A model generated the notes under the pieces. The model did no database searches. It saw nothing but the letters and a program-made list of their open reading frames with translations, and was not told the DNA's origin. Below are positions 1 through 9,044 of a DNA stretch of 64,000 nucleotides, piece after piece. A program made the position numbers and the translations under genes. Origin of the DNA: VXPQ01 sp965223485 (lineage in GTDB: Bacteria > Bacteroidota > Rhodothermia > Rhodothermales > VXPQ01); NCBI GenBank assembly GCA_965223485.1, contig OZ244993.1, forward strand, positions 930,001 through 994,000. Reading direction: 5' to 3'. The first letter of the stretch is position 1. Each line of letters opens with the position of its first letter.

Positions 1-500
1 ACCTGCGGTAAGGCGCACTTGAGATAATCCTCAACCTCTACCGTTTCCTGAGGAATCACAATCTTGTTTATGTACCGAATGCCGATCCGACACACTCCGC
101 TCGGCTTCACCACCTCCCAATATGCATCGAGCGCCTCCGAAATGCGGGGCTGAAACTCTTCCCACCCGCCTTGATCAGACCGAAGAGGATCGTGATAGGG
201 ACGCAACATGTGAACGGTTAGCACATCCTGCCCAACTCCCACCATCCTCTTGCCATCCTCCGTGACAAGTTTAATCTTTGCCACCCCTTCGCCATACCGC
301 AGATTGGCGGGCTTGTCTTTATGAGTCTCAAGTCCGATTTCAACGACTCTTTGCTCCCGCGCCTTACCAGCATATTGGTCACCCAATACGTTCTGAAGCT
401 TGCCGGGAATGGTAGGATCCCAATCTTGCCTTGGACCGAAGCGAAACTCACAAACCGCCTCCTCTATGGGAGGGTTTTTGTAGCGACGCCCGTGTTGCAT
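1..500 (-). CDS. TIGR04255-family protein, 3' end beyond window
   Basis: An open frame runs from ATG at 498-500 leftwards to the window edge (166 codons seen, no stop). The translation opens MQHGRRYKNPPIEEAVCEF and continues with FGPRQDWDPTIPGKLQ and GVCRIGIRYINKI. The N-terminal NPPI.EAVCEFRF signature followed by an R.G.RYIN.I block is what I know from the TIGR04255 family, whose members are usually about 250 residues and have no settled biochemical role. It faces away from the next gene. The C-terminal third is missing only because the window starts here. The family call rests on pattern memory, not a search. Confidence 0.72.
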   Translation of the reverse strand, partial: MQHGRRYKNPPIEEAVCEFRFGPRQDWDPTIPGKLQNVLGDQYAGKAREQRVVEIGLETHKDKPANLRYGEGVAKIKLVTEDGKRMVGVGQDVLTVHMLRPYHDPLRSDQGGWEEFQPRISEALDAYWEVVKPSGVCRIGIRYINKIVIPQETVEVEDYLKCALPQ

Positions 501-693
501 GGATTTTCTTCTCTGAATTGATTGTATTACAGGCTGCGAACGTTGAGGAGGCCACGCTGTTCCAGAATGAGGGCAGGGTTAGTCCTGGCGACACTACCCT
601 TGAAGGCGTTATCGCAGAAGGCTGATCACCTCCGTTCCGAACTACTTTATGTACCCCACTGCAACGAAAGAGGCGTCAATCCAGAACCACTTC

Positions 694-1143
694 CTACTCC
701 CCACCGCCACACCAGCTACAGCCCAGTAGATGCCCGCCCATCGCGCCCAAAAGCAGCGGCAGCGAGGCATCGATGATTCCCCACACGAGGGCGACTGCCT
801 GCGGCCCTACGGCCGTGAATTCGGGGCTCTGGATGTTGAACCAGTTCCACAAGAACAGAAGCCCGATGAAGAGGGTGCCGAAATACAGCACGTTCGCGCA
901 AAGGTAGCCGCGGGTTACCGGCCCGCTTTCTCCTTCGCTGTTAGCGCGTTTCATGCGAAGGTGGCAAAACAACACGGCCAGCGCGATGGCCAATGCCATG
1001 CACGGGTTCAGGATATCCCAGAACGGGCTGTACGGCTGCGCTTCAGTGGAAACGTAATAGAGCGGCTCGACGACCATGTGAACCGCAACCGCGGCGGCCA
1101 CCAGAATGAGATATACGCCCGTGATGCGTTTGAGGGTATTCAT
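694..1143 (-). CDS. small multipass membrane protein, unknown function
   Basis: The product has 149 residues from ATG at 1141-1143. The same frame stays open upstream to about 1302, but AGGATGGA sits just before this ATG and the hydrophobic N-terminus (ITGVYLILVAAAVAVHMVV) begins right after it, so I chose it. Four hydrophobic stretches are visible: roughly residues 8-25, 42-60, 82-102 and 115-135. The last residues are LGCSWCGGGE. No catalytic motif or known family is recognised. It lies downstream of hflX on the same strand, about 80 bp away, and could be co-transcribed. Function unknown. Confidence 0.6.
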   Translation of the reverse strand: MNTLKRITGVYLILVAAAVAVHMVVEPLYYVSTEAQPYSPFWDILNPCMALAIALAVLFCHLRMKRANSEGESGPVTRGYLCANVLYFGTLFIGLLFLWNWFNIQSPEFTAVGPQAVALVWGIIDASLPLLLGAMGGHLLGCSWCGGGE

Positions 1144-1223
1144 GATTCCATCCTGTTTATAGTGATTCCGGGGTATAAGTATGGTTACGGAAAAAACCCA
1201 AGAACCGCAACGCATAACCGGAA

Positions 1224-2564
1224 TCATTCCTGGGCGCAGGCCCGCAACCCGGCGAATGGTTTCAGGACGGGGCGAATGTCCCGGTCGAACTGCCGGGGGC
1301 ACCGGAAACGCAGCCGGGCGACGGGAATCGGCTCTTCGGGCGCTTCCTCGTCTACCGGCTCCCCGTTTCGGGCGTACAGATAGTCTTCGGACATCACTTC
1401 CGCCTCCCGGTGAATGCGTGCGATCGTCTTCGCCTCCGCAACGGGAACGTACGCGGTCCGCTCCACGAAATCACGTTCGATCACCTCAAGCAGGCGCTCC
1501 TTCAGGTCGCCGAGACCGATCCCGCGCAGCGCCGACACGAAAGCCGCTTCGGGAAAACGGGACCGGAGCGCATTGAGGAGTTCCGGTTCTTCCAGCCGGT
1601 CCACCTTGTTGAATACGGGAAGGAGCGGTTTGTCCGCCACGCCCAGTTCGCCCAGTGTCTCACGAACCACGTCGATGTGATCTTCGTGCCGGGGATGCGT
1701 CATGTCGATCACATGCACCAGCACATCGCTCTCGCGGACCTCGTCGAGGGTGCTCTTGAAGCTTTCGATCAGGTTGTGAGGCAGCTTGCGAATGAATCCG
1801 ACCGTGTCGGAAAGCAGCACTCGCCTGTTGGCGCCCAGTTGAACATGCCGCGTGGTGGCGTCGAGTGTGGCGAAGAGGCGGTTTTCGGCAAATACATCGG
1901 CGTCGGCCAGTACATTCATCAGGGTGGACTTGCCCGCATTCGTATACCCGACCAGCGCGACGCGGGTAAACCCGGCGCGCCCCTTGCGCTGGATGGTGCG
2001 CTGCCGGTCGATCTTCTCCAGCCGCTCCTTGAGAACCGCGATCCGGTCCCCGATGAGCCGGCGGTCGGTCTCGATCTGCGTTTCCCCCGGTCCCTTCGTA
2101 CCGATGCCGCCCTTCTGGCGGGAAAGGTGGGTCCAGTGCCGTGTAAGGCGCGTCCTGAGATAATCGAGTTGCGCCAGTTCGACCTGGGTCTGTGCGGCCG
2201 CCGAGCGGGCCCTCGTAGCAAAAATATCCAGAATAAGGGCCGAGCGGTCGAGCAGCTTGCAGTCGAGCGCCTTTTCCAGATTGCGGACTTGCACCAGAGA
2301 CAAATCGTCGTCGAAAATGACGAGATCGCTGCCCCGCGCTCCGATCAGACTCTTCAATTCAGCGACCTTGCCCGTCCCGATGTAGGTCGTCGGATTCACC
2401 CTGGAGAGGGACTGCGTCATCCGATCGGTAACGACGGCGCCGGCTGTGGAGGCCAATTCGGCCAGTTCGTCGAGCGAGTCGTTGACGTCCCATCGAGAGG
2501 CATCAGGCGTCACGACGCCGACAAGCACCGCCGTTTCGGTGTCGGAAAGTTTGTGTTCGTGCAA
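1224..2564 (-). CDS. hflX: GTPase HflX
   Basis: This 446-residue protein matches the ribosome-splitting GTPase HflX. The N-terminal HflX domain (about 15-110) contains TYIGTGKVAEL. A glycine-rich GIGTKGPGETQIETDRR linker follows at 153-169, and a TrmE-Era-type GTPase domain comes after it. Visible G motifs are G1 GYTNAGKST (206-214), G3 DTVGF (about 253) and G4 NKVD (about 320). The short C-terminal domain is present, so the gene looks complete. The first codon is TTG; no in-frame ATG lies between the upstream stop and the conserved region, so the exact start is uncertain. In known bacteria HflX rescues stalled or hibernating ribosomes under stress. Confidence 0.95.
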   Translation of the reverse strand: MHEHKLSDTETAVLVGVVTPDASRWDVNDSLDELAELASTAGAVVTDRMTQSLSRVNPTTYIGTGKVAELKSLIGARGSDLVIFDDDLSLVQVRNLEKALDCKLLDRSALILDIFATRARSAAAQTQVELAQLDYLRTRLTRHWTHLSRQKGGIGTKGPGETQIETDRRLIGDRIAVLKERLEKIDRQRTIQRKGRAGFTRVALVGYTNAGKSTLMNVLADADVFAENRLFATLDATTRHVQLGANRRVLLSDTVGFIRKLPHNLIESFKSTLDEVRESDVLVHVIDMTHPRHEDHIDVVRETLGELGVADKPLLPVFNKVDRLEEPELLNALRSRFPEAAFVSALRGIGLGDLKERLLEVIERDFVERTAYVPVAEAKTIARIHREAEVMSEDYLYARNGEPVDEEAPEEPIPVARLRFRCPRQFDRDIRPVLKPFAGLRACAQE

Positions 2565-2836
2565 AGAGAGAGTAGGGCTTGGGATGTTTCAGAGGATAAG
2601 CGCATCCCCGAATACTTTGGAAAAACGGGGCATTAATGATATACGCAGGACAGGGATTGGGGTTCGGGCCTCCCTGAATCGTGTCGCCGGCCTGACGATG
2701 CTTTCGGCCCGAAGGTTATGCGATCGGTAGCAGGCGGACTTTTTCCGAATCCCCGGAAAAACAGGGGGTTGGAATGAAACACCCCGTGCCGGAGTATAAT
2801 TAGTTTACGGCATCGCATCAAAAGACAACCTTCCCC

Positions 2837-3549
2837 ATGCTCCGCAAACCGTCACGCATTCTCGCCCTTGCGTTTCTTGTTCTGGCCGTCTCTGTCGCTG
2901 CGTACAGCGAAATGTCAGGGGCTTCCGGAAACAACACGGTTCCGAATAAGGAGGCGGCGCAGCCCCCAGGCGCCGCTTCGAACAACGACAAGGTGGCGGA
3001 AGTAGTCGCTGCGATCGAAACGCTGTACGATACGCTCGACGATAACCTGCTGGAGGAAGTGACGTACGATCTGGACGACGAAAAGCGCCGGAACTGGTCG
3101 AACCTGCCCGTGAACATCCTCGACTTCGAGCGGAACGGCATCCGCATGGGCGATCTGAACGAAGAGCAACGGGCCTCGGTGTTTGCAGTGCTGGAGACAT
3201 CCCTGAGCAAAGAAGGCTTCGAGAAAGTGCGCCAGATCGTGCGGGCGGACGAGATCCTGGCGCAATCGTCGCCTCGTGCGGCCCGGTTCGGCTGGACGGA
3301 AGACAATTACTGGTTTGCCGTGTTCGGCACGCCCTCCGAGACGGAAGCCTGGTCATGGCAATTCGGAGGACACCACCTTGCCGTGAACGTGACAATCGAC
3401 GAAGGGCGGATGTTCTTGAGCCCCACGTTTCTTGGCGTGGAGCCTGCGACCTACGAGGACGGTGGCAAGGCATTCGCACCGCTGAAGGCGGAGCTTGAGG
3501 GAGGGCTTGCGCTGGTGACGGCGCTGGATGAAACGCAACGAGCCGCCGC
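2837..3549 (+). pseudogene. DUF3500 secreted protein, 3' end lost at a TIR element
   Basis: The gene opens with a signal peptide (MLRKPSRILALAFLVLAVSV), then a region typical of DUF3500 proteins: DDEKRRNWSNLPV, GIRMGDLNEEQRA, EDNYWFAVFGTPS, WSWQFGGHHLAVN and PTFLGVEPA. DUF3500 proteins are normally longer, about 330-420 residues. Here the homology stops after TALDETQRAAA, exactly where a TIR (TGTAAAACGACAGC) begins at 3550. The frame runs on to 3598 only by reading through the TIR. A TATAAT at 2795-2800 could be a -10 box. The missing 3' part is not seen elsewhere in the window, so I treat it as a truncated, probably non-functional gene. Confidence 0.75.
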
Positions 3550-3901
3550 TGTAAAACGACAGCAATTTGGCACTGGAACGACACGAATTTGGCACTAAAT
3601 AACTGAGGTGGGAAATAGTTAGCCTTACCAATGGCCAAGGCTATGCCGTTTTGTCACGCCGGTTCACCAGATCCACGACCGCGTCGGTCAGATCGACCCC
3701 GGTGTACATCGCCTCGCGCATAGCCACGCTGCATAAGCCGCTCAAGGATGCGGCCGAAGGTCAGGCGCGCACATCTGCATCTCAAATGTTTGCGCGTAAA
3801 CATTTGAGGGTGTTGCCGATCCCTATAAGGGGCATCCCCCGGTCGTTCGTAAAGCAAAGATCATCCCCCTTATTTCAGTGCCAATTTGCTGTCGTTTTAC
3901 A
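3550..3901. mobile_element. 352-bp TIR element (non-autonomous), type specimen of the repeat family
   Basis: The left end (3550) reads TGTAAAACGACAGCAATTTG and the right end is its inverted copy (3878-3901). The left end repeats the motif GACA..AATTTGGCAC twice (3558-3574 and 3580-3595). The flanking five bases are the same on both sides (GCCGC at 3545-3549 and 3902-3906), a possible target duplication in a GC-rich context. Inside are the beta arm (3713-3780), the 28-bp palindrome (3781-3808) and the alpha arm (3809-3877). The first ~114 bp recur inverted at 56001-56114. Multi-repeat TGT ends resemble IS21-family ends, but no istA/istB gene is present, so the family is unproven. Confidence 0.65.
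3781..3808. repeat. palindromic core copy 1 (beta-core-alpha)
   Basis: CTCAAATGTTTGCG followed by CGTAAACATTTGAG: a 28-bp inverted repeat with one mismatch. The left neighbour is the beta arm (3713-3780, containing GCATAAGCCGCTCAAGGATG). The right neighbour is the alpha arm (GATCCCTATAAGGGG), which runs out to the TIR at 3901. Confidence 0.85.
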
Positions 3902-4005
3902 GCCGCCCGAACAACGAGGAACAAAACGCAAAAACACCGCCTGCCCAGCAGGCAAACGATGCAATGCTACACGACTGCGCGTGTACACCAGCGTCTCACA
4001 TGTCG
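3902..4005 (-). pseudogene. remnant of the giant surface protein's C-terminal module
   Basis: Read on the minus strand this gives ETLVYTRSRVALHRLP and then AVFLRFVPRCSG. It aligns with ETLVYTRSRVRVPLDRIP and AVFLRFAPRGSG near the end of the 3,434-residue protein encoded at 42368-52672. DNA similarity is visible as well. The fragment is cut on its 3' side by the TIR element at 3901. No start or complete domain remains. Confidence 0.65.
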
Positions 4006-4055
4006 TCGAACACCGTTCTGCGGAGCCTTCGTGCTCCGGCCTCATTGAAGCTGGA

Positions 4056-4071
4056 CGTTTGCGCGCAAACA
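4056..4071. repeat. palindromic core copy 2
   Basis: CGTTTGCGCGCAAACA, the core with one changed outer base. Neither flank clearly matches the alpha, beta or gamma arms. Confidence 0.6.
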
Positions 4072-4080
4072 TTGCCGGCA

Positions 4081-4341
4081 TCGTTCGCAGTGCGCGGCAA
4101 CTATCCCAATCCCTTTCGGCAGACCACTCCTCTGGTGTTTGATCTTCCCTTGCCGACCCTCGTGACGGTTGAGGTTATGGATGTGAAGGGCAGGCGCGGC
4201 ATCGGTGGGTCTGGCCGCCGGATGGGAGCACCGCATTGAACTGAGCGGTACGACGCTGTCTTCGGGACTGTGTATCTTTACCGCCTGATTGCGGTATCGC
4301 CCGGGGGCCGCTTCGTGCGCATTCGGCAAGTGGCGGCGTGA
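4081..4341 (+). pseudogene. decayed T9SS C-terminal sorting domain
   Basis: The first frame reads GNYPNPFRQTTPLVFDLPLP and then VTVEVMDVKGR. A shift near 4197 is needed to continue with LAAGWEHRIELSGTTLSSG, and another near 4270 for YLYRLIAVSPGG and the final stop (4339-4341). Together these give the beta-sandwich C-terminal domain that directs proteins to the type IX secretion system. Two frameshifts and no upstream protein make it a remnant. Confidence 0.7.
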
Positions 4342-4431
4342 TTGTGCGGGTGGATACCACAGGGCCCTGGTCGTCCACTGCGGGTTCCTTGTGCGCAGGG
4401 CCTCGGCGAGCCTGTCGTTTGACGAAGGCTC

Positions 4432-4480
4432 TGTTGAGAAACGGTTCGGTTTGATTGGACAGATTTTGGCGGAATTCGCA
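4432..4480. repeat. IS3-type left-end remnant
   Basis: GGTTCGGTTTGATTGGACAG followed by ATTTTGGCGGAATT resembles the sequence in front of the IS3-family orfA at 9540-9580. No transposase gene is attached. Confidence 0.5.
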
Positions 4481-4525
4481 AGGGGGATCCGGTTGCCTAT
4501 AAGCGGTGGTGAGCCAGCGCAGCAT

Positions 4526-4543
4526 ATGTTTGCGCGTAAACAT
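4526..4543. repeat. palindromic core copy 3 (gamma-core-alpha-like)
   Basis: ATGTTTGCGCGTAAACAT. The left flank (4489-4525) is the inverted gamma arm (GTGAGCCAGCGCAGCAT). The right flank contains CGATTCCTATAATGGG, resembling the alpha arm nearest the core. Confidence 0.75.
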
Positions 4544-4575
4544 TGGGGGGCGATTCCTATAATGGGTAAGAAATG

Positions 4576-4681
4576 CTCCCAGAGGTGGTTCGGGTTGATT
4601 GGACAGATTTCGGCGGAATTTAAGGTGTAATGTTGCGACCTTGTTTCGACCCAATCAACCCGGACCACCTCTCTATGGGAG
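4576..4681. mobile_element. 106-bp MITE-like element with IS3-type sequence
   Basis: The left TIR CTCCCAGAGGTGGTTCGGG (4576 on) and the right TIR, CTCCCATAGAGAGGTGGTC when read from 4681 inwards, match except for a 4-nt gap and one substitution. The inside matches the leader in front of the IS3 orfA at 9540-9615 almost base for base. This looks like a non-autonomous derivative of that IS. Confidence 0.6.
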
Positions 4682-4856
4682 CAAATAGAAATGAAAAAAA
4701 CATTTATTAGTCCTCAATTACCATGGAATGTACACAATGATATATATATATATAATCATAAAGACTGCGCCAACATATAACAGGGTGATCACACGACGGA
4801 GACCCCAAGTGTCGGGTAATTATTAAACTTGTACACACTGGAGAGTAAGGCAGGCG
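4676..4856 (+). repeat. surface-protein leader repeat, copy A
   Basis: About 170 bp upstream of the LRR gene match 42116-42290 upstream of the giant protein gene. Shared blocks include GCAAATAGAAATGAAAAAAA, TTTATTAGTCCTC, CTGCGCCAAC, TAACAGGGTGA and CACTGGAGAGTAAGGC. Nothing else in the window carries it. A shared promoter/5' leader is the simplest reading. Confidence 0.7.
4691..4780 (+). CDS. conserved leader mini-ORF A (29 aa)
   Basis: ATG at 4691 opens a 29-codon frame, MKKTFISPQLPWNVHNDIYI and nine more residues. Copy B (42134-42229) reads MKKTFISPRLPCNVHSGLYI at its start, so the first 15 residues are nearly the same before the two diverge. It sits about 340 bp upstream of the LRR start. 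It may be a translated leader peptide, or the similarity may simply come with the repeated DNA. Confidence 0.35.
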   Translation: MKKTFISPQLPWNVHNDIYIYNHKDCANI

Positions 4857-5121
4857 CGGCGCTACACTTAAAAACGCCGGGAAAACTGTCCAGTTTTTTC
4901 GGACCATTTCTACCCGGTTTGGAGATGACAACATGCGGAACGTACTTGAAAATTGTCTCGGCGTTGGTGAGTGGGTTCATCGACTGTACCTGCTGTGGGG
5001 TTTGCTGGCGGGGATCGCAGAGAGGACGCGCTACCGAGCCAGCGGCAGAATGTGGGTTGCCCGGACCCGGCGCCGTCAGGAGCCGTCCATTTCTGTCATC
5101 TCGCCTAAACGCAGTAGAAAG

Positions 5122-5753
5122 ATGTGTATGGACACGGAAAAATCAAAAAGAACTACCCACTTGGCTTTGCTTTTTCCTGGAGAGAGAGAAAAAAAAAGGG
5201 GAAACGTTAGCTGGCCAAGGGTGGCGTTGTCGGTTGCAATAGCTGCTCTTTTTCTTACGATCCTCGTTCCAAAGGCGGCGAAGGCGCAGATAACCTGTGC
5301 ATCGCATATGCCGTCGGATCCACTAACGGATCAGGATGCGCTGGTAAAGCTTTATTGCGCTACCGACGGCGCGAACTGGATTAGCAGTGCCAACTGGCTG
5401 TCCAGTATGACGATTGGTACTTGGCGTGGGGTTACCGTTAACGATGGCCGAGTTACCGAATTACACCTCACCAATAACCAGTTAACGGGATCGATACCGT
5501 CCGAACTGGGGAGTCTGGACAGCCTTCAGGTTTTATCCCTCAGCGCTAACCAGTTAAGCGGATCGATACCGTCCAAACTGGGGAATCTGACCAGCCTTCG
5601 GGAATTATACCTCACCAATAACCAGTTAACGGGATCGATACCGTCCGAACTGGGGAGTCTGACCAGCCTTCAGCAGTTACACCTCGGCTTTAACCAGTTA
5701 ACGGGATCGATACCGTCCGAACTGGGGAGTCTGGAAAGCCTTCGGTGGCTAGT
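5122..5753 (+). pseudogene. LRR surface protein, 5' fragment (IS481-interrupted)
   Basis: This is the N-terminal part of a T9SS-exported leucine-rich-repeat protein. From ATG at 5122 the product has a charged start, a hydrophobic segment (VALSVAIAALFLTILV) and a likely cleavage after AKAQ. An LRR cap follows (DQDALVKLYCATDGANW, WRGVTVNDGRVTELHL). Then come four 24-residue repeats of the plant-type pattern NNQLTGSIPSELGSL. Frame is lost at 5754, where an insertion sequence starts. Joining 5753 to 6791 restores LRWLVLSNNQLTGS without any base change. ATG at 5128 is an alternative start. The conserved leader repeat lies upstream. Confidence 0.85.
5748..5753. repeat. IS481 target duplication, left
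   Basis: GCTAGT, repeated at 6785-6790 on the other side of the element. It fits the NCTAGN target known for IS481. Confidence 0.85.
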
Positions 5754-6784
5754 TGTGACCTCTCAATAGGTTGTTCATTTGATCCTGACGCCCGAATTTA
5801 TTAGGGATATCCGAACTGAAAGTCAAGGAGAGCGCCGAATGAAGATTCACAAGAATGCCCGATTGACGCCGAAAGGTCGAGAGATTCTGGTTTGCCGCAT
5901 CGTTAACGAGGGGCTTCGCGTCGAAGAAGCCGCGCAGGCCTCGGGGGTCAGCGTACGCACGGCCTACAAGTGGCTGGCCCGGTATCGCGCGCAGGGACGA
6001 GAAGGTCTCCGGGACGGTTCTTCGCGTCCTGTCAGTTGCCCGCATCGCACCTCAGAGGCGCAACGGGAGACAATCCTGGCCCTTCGCCGCGCCCGATGCA
6101 CCTATCGCGAGATTAGCCGAAGAACCGGGGTGGCGCACAGCACAGTGGCCCGGATAGCCCAGCAAGCCGGATTGAACCGATTGTCCCATCTGGACCCTCC
6201 GGTTGCGTCTTGCCGTTATGTCTACCCGAATCCGGGCGACCTGCTGCACCTGGACGTAAAGCGGCTGGGGCGTTTCGTGCGTCCGGGCCATCGGGTCACC
6301 GGTAACCGACGAAAGAACTCCGCAGGAGCCGGATGGGAATACGTGCATGTGGCCATCGACGATCATTCGCGAGTGAGCTTCGCTTGCATCCAGCCCGGCG
6401 AGACCGCTCTAAGCGCCTGTAGCGCGCTCGTCGACACCCTGCGCTACTTCCGAACACTCGGAGTCGCCTTCACCCGCGTCATGACCGACAACGGCTCCTG
6501 CTACCGCTCGAAACGCTTCGCAAAACTGTGCCGACAACTCAAAATGAAACACATCCGAACGCGGCCCTATACCCCGCGAACCAACGGCAAAGCCGAACGC
6601 TTCATCCAAACCGCGCTGCGCGAATGGGCCTATGCACGCGCCTACGACAACTCCGGACAGCGCGGCGAGTACCTCCCCCGCTGGCTGCACCGATACAATT
6701 GGCATCGACCACACGCCAGCTTGGAATACCAAACGCCTATCCAATCCCTCAATATTCCACTGAACAACGTGGTGGGTTTACACA
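5754..6784. mobile_element. IS481-family insertion sequence, 1,031 bp, complete
   Basis: The element starts TGTGACCTCTCAATAGGTTG and ends ...GGGTTTACACA. The imperfect terminal repeats share TGTG at the tip and GTTGTTCA further in. It is flanked by the 6-bp duplication GCTAGT and splits an LRR gene that would be intact without it. It carries one transposase gene. The right-hand 64 bp recur alone at 56115-56178. Confidence 0.9.
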
Positions 6785-6789
6785 GCTAG
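5839..6789 (+). CDS. IS481-family DDE transposase
   Basis: The start ATG at 5839 is preceded by AAGGAG at 5824-5829; the frame stays open back to 5779. The 316-residue protein has an N-terminal helix-turn-helix region (MKIHKNARLTPKGREILVCR, EEAAQASGVSVRTAYKWLARY) and a second one (YREISRRTGVAHSTVARIAQ). A retroviral-type integrase core follows, with D in LHLDVKRLG, D in VMTDNGSCY and E in NGKAERFIQTALREW. The gene looks intact. Its stop codon TAG (6787-6789) lies in the duplicated target, so the element relies on a CTAG target for termination. Confidence 0.93.
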   Translation: MKIHKNARLTPKGREILVCRIVNEGLRVEEAAQASGVSVRTAYKWLARYRAQGREGLRDGSSRPVSCPHRTSEAQRETILALRRARCTYREISRRTGVAHSTVARIAQQAGLNRLSHLDPPVASCRYVYPNPGDLLHLDVKRLGRFVRPGHRVTGNRRKNSAGAGWEYVHVAIDDHSRVSFACIQPGETALSACSALVDTLRYFRTLGVAFTRVMTDNGSCYRSKRFAKLCRQLKMKHIRTRPYTPRTNGKAERFIQTALREWAYARAYDNSGQRGEYLPRWLHRYNWHRPHASLEYQTPIQSLNIPLNNVVGLHS

Positions 6790-8903
6790 TCCTCAGCAAT
6801 AACCAGTTAACGGGATCGATACCGTCCGAACTGGGGAGTCTGACCAGCCTTCAGCAGTTATTCCTCAACCAAAACGAATTAACGGGATCGATACCGTCCG
6901 AACTGGGGAGTCTGGAAAGCCTTCGGTTCTTAACCTTCCAGATTAACGAATTAACGGGATCGATACCGTCCGAACTGGGGAGTCTGACCAGCCTTGAGAA
7001 TTTATCCCTCAGCGCTAACCAGTTAAGCGGATCGATACCGTCCGAACTGGGGAGTCTGGAAAGCCTTCGGCAGTTAAAACTCAACAATAACCAGTTAACG
7101 GGATCGATACCGTCCGAACTGGGGAGTCTGGCCAGCCTTCAGTACTTATACCTCCAGGATAACGAATTAACGGGATCGATACCGTCCGAACTGGGGAGTC
7201 TGGCCAGCCTTCAGCAGTTATTCCTCAACAATAACCAGTTAACGGGATCGATACCGACCCAACTGGGGAGTCTGGCCAACCTTCAGCGGCTATCCCTCTA
7301 CAATAACCAGTTAACGGGATCGATACCGACCCAACTGGGGAGTCTGGCCAACCTTCAGTGGCTATTGCTCCACAATAACCAGTTAACGGGATCAATACCG
7401 TCCGAACTGGGGAGTCTGGCCAGCCTTCAGTACTTATACCTCCAGGATAACGAATTAACGGGATCGATACCGTCCGAACTGGGGAGTCTGACCAGCCTTC
7501 AGTGGCTATACCTCCACAATAACCAGTTAACGGGATCGATACCGACCCAACTGGGGAGTCTGGCCAGCCTTCAGCAGTTATTCCTCCGCAATAACCAGTT
7601 AACGGGATCGATACCGACCCAACTGGGGAGTCTGACCAGCCTTCAGCGGCTATACCTCAACAATAACCAGTTAACGGGATCGATACCGACCCAACTGGGG
7701 AGTCTGACCAGCCTTCAGCAGCTATACCTTGACAATAACATGCTGACAGGCTCTGCAATCCCGACTGGCTTAGCGACCAGCGCCACCTTGCAAGAACTTG
7801 GGCTCTGGGCTAACGAGGGATTTACGGCGACTATCTCCAACGAACTGGGCAAGAGGGTGGACAGGGCAGTGCTGCGCAAACTCTACAACGTTAATAACGG
7901 TTCGGAGTGGACTATCAAGGAAGGATGGTTCCCCTCTGACGAAACCGCAATGCAGAGATTCACATTTTCTTCCTGGTACGGGGTCGAAACCGACGCTACC
8001 ACCGGACGAGTCTCCGCATTGAATCTGCCCGGCAACAACCTGAAGGAAGAAATTACGAACGGCCTTGCAGCCTTGGAAGGTCTTACGGAGCTGGATCTCT
8101 CTGACAATGCAGAGTTGACGGGAGAACTTCCGTCGGGTTTAAGGGATCTGTCGATTACGACGTTGAATATACGATGCACCGGTGTGGCTACGCCTGTGGA
8201 TGCGGCTTTTCGGACATGGATAGCTGGAATCACTTTTTATGAAGGATGTGAGACTTCCACACCACCACCACCACCACCTCGTCCTCCTGTATATAACGGC
8301 CCTCAATATGTTAGGGTCAATTTCGACAAGTCCACACTTAACAACCTGATATTGACTCTAACCTGGGAACCTCCTGAACTTGATAAGGATGAAGTTACAG
8401 GGTACGAGTACAAGATATATGAAGGACATCCCACGGCCAGAGTATTTCCCGCCTTGATCGATTGGACTATGACAGGCAATGTCCAGGAGCAGGACATACA
8501 TGTACAAAGCGACGCTATCGAGTATACGGTATTTCTTCGCGCCGTCATGGGAGACGAAAAGACACAACACCACCAGGTGGGCGCTTACGTGCCCGATCGT
8601 ATCATATCGGTCGTCCTGCATACCGAATCGGAAACGCCTGTTGAGTTTTCCCTCGGACAGAACTATCCGAACCCGTTCAATCCCGAAACGGCGATACGTT
8701 ATGCCTTGCCGAAAGCTGGAGAAGTGCGCCTGACGGTGTACGATATGCTTGGGCATGAGGTAGTGGTGCTGGTTGACGGATTACAGTCCGCAGGGTTTCA
8801 TACGGTCCGCTTCGACGGAAGCGATTTGTCAAGCGGTCCGTACGTCTACCGCTTGCAAGGCGGGGACAAGATTTTTATCCGTACCATGATACTGGTCAAG
8901 TAA
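6785..8903 (+). pseudogene. LRR surface protein, 3' fragment with FN3-like region and T9SS sorting domain
   Basis: This continues the gene cut at 5753. It holds 13 canonical 24-residue LRRs (72-bp DNA units, nearly the same from copy to copy) plus a degenerate one (NNMLTGSAIPTGL). A second LRR-cap-like region follows (RAVLRKLYNVNNGSEWTIKE). Next come a six-proline hinge (TPPPPPPRPPV) and a fibronectin-III-like segment (LILTLTWEPPELDKDEVTGY). The C-terminal sorting domain has FSLGQNYPNPFNPETAIRY and ends SGPYVYRLQGGDKIF...ILVK. With the 5' part the intact protein would have 17 LRRs and a role as an outer-membrane-attached or secreted adhesin. A rho-independent terminator follows at 9005. Confidence 0.88.
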
Positions 8904-9004
8904 ACCTGTCTTCATGAAGAAGAACGGCATGTGCAGGTGCCTGGAAACAAGGCGAAAAGCACTGCGCTAATGCGCTACTCTGCGGGGCACGATCCGTGCA
9001 GGGA

Positions 9005-9044
9005 CCCTTCTGCTTCACCAGAGGCAGAAGGGTTTTTTCTTTTG
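9005..9044 (+). terminator. rho-independent terminator of the LRR gene
   Basis: The stem is CCCTTCTGC (9005-9013) pairing with GCAGAAGGG (9024-9032), with a 10-nt loop, followed by TTTTTTCTTTT. It lies about 100 bp after the LRR stop codon. Confidence 0.85.

Noticed and set aside
5460..7740. Regular 72-bp direct repeats that could suggest a CRISPR array
   Set aside because: They encode in-frame 24-residue leucine-rich repeats with no unique spacers.
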